Source: RFSX01 sp964567435
GTDB lineage: Bacteria; Bacteroidota; Bacteroidia; Chitinophagales; Saprospiraceae
DNA: 64,000 nucleotides
Direction: 5' to 3'
NCBI GenBank assembly: GCA_964567435.1
Contig: CAZMMQ010000005.1
Location: 40,369 to 104,368 of the forward strand
The stretch's first letter is position 1; each line of letters starts with the position of its first letter. This document shows, piece by piece, positions 62,835-64,000 of this stretch. Made by a program: the position numbers and the translations under genes. The notes beneath the pieces were generated by a model. The model made no database searches. It was not told the DNA's origin and saw only the letters and a program-made list of their open reading frames with translations.

Positions 62835-63179
62835 CTATTGACCATGTTCGAATATATAAGGTCGCATTGGTTGCAGAAAAATGGAATCTTTTAACGCTAT
62901 TCGTTGGTTGGTAATAATGTCAGTTGCAGAACTGTTATTTTCTATGTGCTCTTGGAATCTTGCTAATTCGAGATTGTAAGGTTTGGTGTTTTTATTCAGA
63001 ATAACCATCACTGTCTCGTATGATATAACTGATGCATCATCTATCCACTCTTCGCCTACTATAAAAAAATTGGGATATTCTTCCATTATGGCACAAGTCC
63101 AATCTGTCCTGAATTCTCTAAACGGATATGAATAAGTGTCCTGCCTTATAGCACTTAGATGCGCATACTCTATCCACAC
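62835..63179 (-). pseudogene. GH13 (neopullulanase/alpha-amylase) fragment with internal deletion
   Basis: The 114-codon frame starts with GTG and has no family-like start. Residues 1-47 match the catalytic core of GH13 neopullulanases (WIEYAHLSAIRQDTYSYP, EYPNFFIVGEEW), including the Asp nucleophile and the Glu acid/base position. After DDASVISYE the sequence jumps directly to a C-terminal beta-domain (VMVILNKNTKPYNLELARF, ending FLQPMRPYIFEHG). The remainder of the catalytic domain and the whole N-terminus are missing. This is best read as the remnant of an approximately 600-residue enzyme. An in-frame stop lies three codons upstream. It may be non-functional. Confidence 0.72.
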
Positions 63180-63360
63180 AAAACTAGTATGGTGTACTAT
63201 AGTCTTATCATAATTCTATTTTGAGTTTGGATTATAATATGATAAAACAAAATGTCCAAGTCCTATCTTTTTCATTATCCTAGACAGTTGCCTAATTAGA
63301 TTATGTTGGTGAGTTGGAAATATTTTTTCTCCTTGCCTAGAAAATACAGCAGCGAAGCGC

Positions 63361-63723
63361 TTAGTTCCACCACACAGCATAGCCTCTTTTCTTAAGGCTG
63401 TTGGCCAATTGTCGCTCCATGTTAGTTGCATCTGTCCTAGACATGGGATTAAAAGCAGCATACAGACTAGGCCGCAGCATCTTGCCATATCGCTCGACAT
63501 ACTTTGAAGATATCTTGTAGCCTTTCTTATTGCGGTAACCAGTGATGTGCTTTTTGAATCTTTCTTGTGGAGAGTGACTGGTCATACCTACATATAGACA
63601 TTCTTTGATGCCTCTATAGTGAGGATTGGCCTCTCTAAACTTCCTGTCATCCGACCAGACTTTTTGGTTAAGTTCTACGACGTAGACATTGTGAAAGTGT
63701 GATTTTGTTCTTGACCTAGCCAT
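63361..63723 (-). CDS. GIY-YIG-like nuclease-fold protein
   Basis: A 120-residue protein. The N-terminal strand VYVVELN is followed by ECLYVGMTSHSPQERFKKH, which has the spacing of GIY-YIG nucleases (CLYVGMT in place of the second motif, with the catalytic-type Arg and His), and the closing NMERQLANSLKKRGYAVWW, which includes the Glu of the fold. Related small proteins are common in Bacteroidota but their role is unknown; some are orphan endonucleases. It stands alone, next to the decayed GH13 fragment, and may have arrived with mobile DNA; no such element remains. Confidence 0.72.
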   Translation of the reverse strand: MARSRTKSHFHNVYVVELNQKVWSDDRKFREANPHYRGIKECLYVGMTSHSPQERFKKHITGYRNKKGYKISSKYVERYGKMLRPSLYAAFNPMSRTDATNMERQLANSLKKRGYAVWWN

Positions 63724-63944
63724 CTACAGACTATATCGCAAAAACAAAGCCAAGGCTACTTACTAACACTGATGATGCCTGATAGGCTTCGCCATATCTG
63801 CCAATTCATCACAACTACCTTAGTTGATTAAGGAGTTCCCTTGGGTTTATTTCTGATGTAAAATATCTCTTGTCGGCATAGCTATATTGTATGGATTGAC
63901 TAGATGAAGGCGGAATTAAAATAGTATCTTCTAGTAGAACAATT
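63724..63944. other. Intergenic stretch, nothing recognised
   Basis: About 220 bases that should hold the promoter of the opposing genes. No consensus promoter, hairpin or gene was recognised here. Confidence 0.35.
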
Positions 63945-64000
63945 CTACATCTTCACAAAAGTCCCATGCCCTACTTTCTGACCAGCTGAGATGGTGTAGT
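63945..64000 (-). CDS. Probable C-terminal end of a T9SS type A cargo protein (partial)
   Basis: The minus-strand frame entering from the right edge ends YTISAGQKVGHGTFVKM and then TAG. This has the character of the last strand of a type A sorting domain, which commonly ends in a hydrophobic strand, a turn, and F-V-K-x. Only 18 codons are visible, so the call is tentative. Confidence 0.4.
   Translation of the reverse strand, partial: YTISAGQKVGHGTFVKM

Noticed and set aside
63216..63500. 94-codon minus-strand frame
   Set aside because: It overlaps the GIY-YIG gene in another frame for half its length, and the remainder lacks domain features.
1..64000. tRNA, rRNA, CRISPR arrays, insertion sequences
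   Set aside because: No T-loop-like GGTTCRA contexts with matching stems, no rRNA-like stretches, no regularly spaced repeats and no transposase or terminal inverted repeats were recognised.

Overview
The window comes from an AT-rich member of the Bacteroidota, most likely the Saprospiria (Saprospiraceae or Lewinella-like). The evidence is: many secreted proteins ending in type IX secretion system (T9SS) sorting domains, both the short type A form (YPNP then G.Y....) and the long type B gliding-associated form (YIPNVF.P...DR WG...W.G); -7 promoter elements of the TAnnTTTG type; very weak Shine-Dalgarno sequences; and protein families typical of this phylum (OmpH pairs, CHU_C-tailed repeat giants, recX, hemJ). 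The family-level placement is inference. No tRNA, rRNA, CRISPR array or intact mobile element was seen.

Layout. 1-6.7 kb: start of bamA, uppS, a small lipoprotein, a WecA/TagO-type phosphoglycosyl transferase, an ankyrin protein, crcB and uvrA. 6.8-14.2 kb: a T9SS-tagged di-haem peroxidase, proC, a gene-poor stretch with a palindromic repeat, glyS, a HAD hydrolase, mscS, recX and an unknown small gene. 14.4-22 kb: a cation/proton antiporter coupled to a secreted barrel-like protein, then three T9SS cargo proteins, two of which carry thioredoxin-like CxxC sites. 22-30.3 kb: a flavoprotein plus polyferredoxin pair followed by nadC, a 35-residue membrane peptide gene with its own terminator, then crp-pyrD and dnaX. 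30.5-50.7 kb: surface-protein territory, with two adjacent paralogous repeat proteins (807 and 1716 aa), carB, an FG-GAP/ASPIC protein, an OmpH pair, a third type B protein and an M28 peptidase. 50.9-64 kb: xth, a glycosyltransferase, a gene-free stretch with two hairpin-bearing repeat units, radA, hemJ, a SRPBCC-GyrI protein, a DUF6702-like protein with yidD, hemB, mscL, ligA, alkB, a decayed GH13 amylase fragment, a GIY-YIG protein and the tail of one more probable T9SS cargo protein.

How it fits together. Envelope genes (bamA, ompH, uppS, the sugar-phosphate transferase, mscS, mscL, yidD) and DNA-repair genes (uvrA, recX, radA, xth, ligA) are mixed with about ten large secreted proteins. 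The most unusual content is non-enzymatic: the strictly alternating two-type repeat architecture of the giant type B proteins, the paired surface thiol proteins, the tandem hairpin units at 53.7 kb, and the small membrane peptide gene at 26.3 kb. I did not find a complete new defence or biosynthetic system. Assignments rest on motif reading alone; no database search was run.
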